33,275 nucleotides of DNA from Actinomycetota bacterium (GTDB lineage: Bacteria > Actinomycetota > Geothermincolia > Geothermincolales > RBG-13-55-18), in the NCBI GenBank assembly GCA_016931915.1, contig JAFGDU010000116.1, forward strand, positions 1-33,275, given 5' to 3'. A program made the translations under genes and the position numbers. A model generated the notes under the pieces. That model had not been told where the DNA came from, did no database searches, and was given only the letters and a program-made list of their open reading frames with translations. Of this stretch, positions 30,907 to 33,275 are shown piece after piece (position 1 is the stretch's first letter; every line of letters starts with the position of its first letter).

Positions 30907-33114
30907 CTAATCCATTGGTTTATATGGGGCTCCGCAAGGAGGCGTATAGTCGCGGATGAATCCCTCCAGCAGCCGGCCGGTGTTCTCTATGAATGCCGGA
31001 TTTATCTTGTCGTAACTGTCCTCGAAGGTGTGGTACCAGGGGTCGTCCTTGTACTCAAGCCACACCGCGGGTATGCCGGCGTTCTCGAAGGGCTCGTGGT
31101 CGGAGTAGGAGCCGCTCAACATATAGGGGAGGGATATGCCTGCGCCCTGCGAGTAGGCCATGAGCCGGTTGCAGAGGTCCATAGGGCCGACTCCCATGGT
31201 GCGGGCGTAGAGCTGTTCCCCTACCCCCACCATGTCGATGATGACCGCCCCCACCAGGTCTTCCTCCTCCTCCTGGGTCATGTTATCGACGTAGTAGCGG
31301 GAGCCGAAGTGGTGCAGGTCGGTGTGGTTCACCAGTAGCTCCTCCCCGCCGAAGAAGATGAAGCGCAGATCGCAGCGCGCCGGCATCTCCGCGAAGCAGC
31401 GGGCCAGCTCCAGGGTGACTACGGCACCGGAGCCGTTGTCGTTTGCACCGGGGCTGCCGGTAGCGATCTTCGTGTCGTAGTGTCCTCCCACTATCATGGT
31501 GTCTCCCCAGGTTCCGACCCGGTCGGCTATGACGTTGTGGGTGAACGAACCATTGGGCAGGGGCACATCCTGTAACCAGGGCTCGTATCCGTAGCCCTCC
31601 AGGACGCCCATGAGGTAGTACGCGGCGGCCAGCTCGCCCTCGGTCCCCTCCACCCGCTCTCCTATATTGACGCTCAGGTTCCACAGGTGGTCCATGGCAT
31701 TATCCACGTTGAAGCTGCAGCCGGGATAGTAAAGGGAACGTTCTACCGCTATGGGCTGATCACTGCGCACCTCGAAGGAGTAGTCCTGGGCTGGCATCAG
31801 CTGCTGCTGCTCGACGTCCAGGGTCAGCCGCGAACCGGGTGGCAGGGAGTACTCGTGCGTTACGACCTTCGGAGGCGGAGGCGGCGCCCACTCGACCGAG
31901 TAGTCGTATCCCCCCGCGCACACGAAATCCACCTCGAGGTCCGCCTGTACTTCTCCGGGGTTCATCAGGCAGAGATAGGTATCATACCCCGGCCGCGTGG
32001 TACCCTCGGCCAGGTACCAGTGGGTTCCCGCCGCCTCTATCCCCTTGGAGACGTGGCCGCCGCGGCAGACGCCCTTGTAGTTGAAGTACATGGGGCGCTC
32101 GGCCAGAAAGGGCTCGTCCGCCGAGAGCTCCATGGATACGTCTTTCCCCTCGCCCACCAACTGGTTGATGTTCAGGGTATGGCGCCTGTCGGGTTCGAGG
32201 TGGATATCGAATGATTGCTCCTCTACGCCCTGGAAGAGGCAGTTCAAGGTTACATCGGTGCCATTGTCTCCGCCGCTCTCCCGCGGTGAATACAGCGTCA
32301 GCCATTCCTCGAAACCCGCGCCGGTATAGCCCTCGGCGAAGAGGAAATCCTGCCTGGGTAGGCTCAGACCGCTGGAGGCATGGCCGCCCTCCCACATGCC
32401 GTGGTAGTCGAAGTACATCACCCGCTCTACGCAGATGGGTATGCTAGCCTCGATGCGGGCGCTGACGTCGCGTTCCTCTCCCACCATATCGTTGACGAAG
32501 ACGGTACGGCGAGAATGGGGAGGCAAGTCCACGTCGACCGGTGTTACGGACGCGTCCTCCAGGATGAGGTGTACGGTGGCCGACGCCTGTCCTTCTCCAG
32601 GATTTGCCAGTAGCACCCAGGTCTCGAAGCCCTCGCGGGTGCAGCCCTCAGCAAAATACCACGCGTCCGAGAGCGCCTCCGTAACGCTGGTGACCGTGCA
32701 CCCATTCCAGGCGCCGCGGTAAGTGAAGTACATGGGCCTCTCGGCGACGATAGGCAGGGTCGATTCCAGATGAAGTGAGACCTCTTTACCCTGACCGGCG
32801 TAGGCGTTGATGTCCATGGTCACGCGCGACTGGGGCGGGAGGTCGAGCTCCACCGGCTGCGATGAACCCTCGTTGTAGAGGAGGTCGAGATCAAGCTCCG
32901 TCCAGGAATCCTGGGGGTTGAGAAGGGTCAGGTACTCCTGGAACCCCTCCCCGGTGTAGCCTTCCGCGAAGTACCAAGTGGTCGAGCCCTCGGCGCTGGC
33001 CTCGCCGCAGGTGCCGTCCCCCGCGAATACGGAACCCCCACCGCACGACAAAAGCGTCCCCATCAACACGGCGGTCGCCGCCAGGATTATCGTCAGAGCG
33101 GGGACGCGTCGCAT
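30907..33114 (-). CDS. Lipoprotein M28-family metallopeptidase with four WYxAEG repeats
   Basis: A 735-residue secreted hydrolase. The leader MRRVPALTIILAATAVLMGT followed by LLSC is a lipobox, so C24 should be lipidated. Four repeats of about 105 residues start at W47 (WYFAEG), W152 (WYFAEG), F257 (FLFAEG) and W366 (WYLAEG); each ends with an ER-MYF-Y-G pattern. The M28 zinc peptidase domain follows from about 470: H545 (GGHYDT), D559 (GANDNGSG), E591-E592 (GGEE), D627 and H695 (WYHTFED) make a complete site for two zinc ions. M28 enzymes are aminopeptidases or related amidases. The ATG overlaps the previous gene's TGA by one base. A 6-bp inverted repeat (30883-30888/30902-30907) touches the stop but lacks a T-run. 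Confidence 0.92.
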   Translation of the reverse strand: MRRVPALTIILAATAVLMGTLLSCGGGSVFAGDGTCGEASAEGSTTWYFAEGYTGEGFQEYLTLLNPQDSWTELDLDLLYNEGSSQPVELDLPPQSRVTMDINAYAGQGKEVSLHLESTLPIVAERPMYFTYRGAWNGCTVTSVTEALSDAWYFAEGCTREGFETWVLLANPGEGQASATVHLILEDASVTPVDVDLPPHSRRTVFVNDMVGEERDVSARIEASIPICVERVMYFDYHGMWEGGHASSGLSLPRQDFLFAEGYTGAGFEEWLTLYSPRESGGDNGTDVTLNCLFQGVEEQSFDIHLEPDRRHTLNINQLVGEGKDVSMELSADEPFLAERPMYFNYKGVCRGGHVSKGIEAAGTHWYLAEGTTRPGYDTYLCLMNPGEVQADLEVDFVCAGGYDYSVEWAPPPPPKVVTHEYSLPPGSRLTLDVEQQQLMPAQDYSFEVRSDQPIAVERSLYYPGCSFNVDNAMDHLWNLSVNIGERVEGTEGELAAAYYLMGVLEGYGYEPWLQDVPLPNGSFTHNVIADRVGTWGDTMIVGGHYDTKIATGSPGANDNGSGAVVTLELARCFAEMPARCDLRFIFFGGEELLVNHTDLHHFGSRYYVDNMTQEEEEDLVGAVIIDMVGVGEQLYARTMGVGPMDLCNRLMAYSQGAGISLPYMLSGSYSDHEPFENAGIPAVWLEYKDDPWYHTFEDSYDKINPAFIENTGRLLEGFIRDYTPPCGAPYKPMD

Positions 33115-33275
33115 CAGCCGGCCTTCACCTCCCGCAGCGGCAGTTCGAGGGCGCTGTCCTCCCCGCCGTAGAGCACCTTCACCCCCGCTCCCATGACGGG
33201 TAGCACGAAGGGGATATTGGTACCGCTGAAGGTGAGGCGGAAGGAATGGCCCGCCTCGAGGAGGTGGTTCGCCGC
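33114..33275 (-). CDS. C-terminal end of a CocE/X-Pro dipeptidyl-peptidase-type hydrolase (partial)
   Basis: Only the last 53 codons are present; the N-terminus is beyond the right edge. The piece includes HLLEAGHSFRLTFSGTNIPF, and then KVLYGGEDSALELPL before the stop. This matches the end of the jelly-roll C-terminal domain of the CocE/NonD and X-prolyl dipeptidyl-peptidase group (pattern xxFxAGHRIRLxxSGTDFP...ALELPV). Its TGA shares one base with the ATG of the M28 lipoprotein, so the two hydrolases are co-transcribed and translationally coupled. The catalytic domain is not visible, so activity is inferred. Confidence 0.7.
   Translation of the reverse strand, partial: AANHLLEAGHSFRLTFSGTNIPFVLPVMGAGVKVLYGGEDSALELPLREVKAG

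Noticed and set aside
30883..30907. Terminator of the M28 gene
   Set aside because: A 6-bp stem exists but overlaps the stop codon, has a 13-base loop and no T-run.
1..33275. CRISPR arrays, prophage, integrases, rRNA or tRNA genes
   Set aside because: Reading both strands, I found no regularly spaced repeats with unique spacers, no phage or recombinase motifs and no tRNA cloverleaf.

Overview
The window is GC-rich, tightly packed bacterial DNA with strong Shine-Dalgarno sites, frequent GTG/TTG starts and short intergenic gaps. The gene content (DUF6325-SHOCT pair, GAP-family membrane protein, several HdeD-type proteins, DUF389, a BrkB-type protein, SulP transporters, and two unrelated secreted hydrolases sharing a roughly 105-residue 'WYxAEG' repeat module) suggests a deep-branching Actinomycetota lineage of the Geothermincolia/Solincolia kind. 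That placement is from memory of gene content, not a search. There are no rRNA, tRNA, CRISPR, phage or transposase genes.

Layout. 1-1608: N-terminal 536 codons of a secreted S8 protease (minus strand, running off the left edge). 1765-2283: an FmdB-type zinc-ribbon gene followed by a tiny one-TM ORF whose TGA is followed by an open, cysteine-containing tail and a hairpin shaped like a bacterial SECIS; this is a candidate selenoprotein and the most interesting item here. 2391-5007: a QueG-like double 4Fe-4S protein and an FAD oxidoreductase. 5193-12863: a long block of small and medium membrane or envelope-stress genes: two HdeD-type (one broken by an amber codon), BrkB, a large-loop membrane protein, GAP, DUF6325, SHOCT, a META-domain remnant and DUF389. 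12882-19060: a cytoplasmic-type arylsulfatase and two diverging paralogous SulP anion transporters with STAS domains, a plausible sulfate release and uptake set. 19061-19548: non-coding, with three decayed direct repeats. 19549-23392: TetR regulator divergent from a MarR-MMPL exporter operon, with two clear palindromes between them. 23422-23967: LemA. 24075-29007: a tight five-gene operon, SbcD-like phosphoesterase, membrane-spanning SbcC/YhaN-like ATPase, an unrecognised helical protein, flavin reductase and hexapeptide acyltransferase. 28981-29220: a MITE-like element with 30-bp terminal inverted repeats that supplies the acyltransferase stop codon. 29221-30702: a PaaK-type CoA ligase. 30907-33275: a lipoprotein M28 peptidase with four WYxAEG repeats, overlapped by the end of a CocE/X-Pro-peptidase-type hydrolase.

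Regulation that can be read: good sigma70-type promoters precede fmdB, DUF389, marR, the sbcD-like gene and the CoA ligase; extended -10 promoters precede lemA and the FAD oxidoreductase. marR and lemA look leaderless. All functions are assigned by reading motifs, without database searches.
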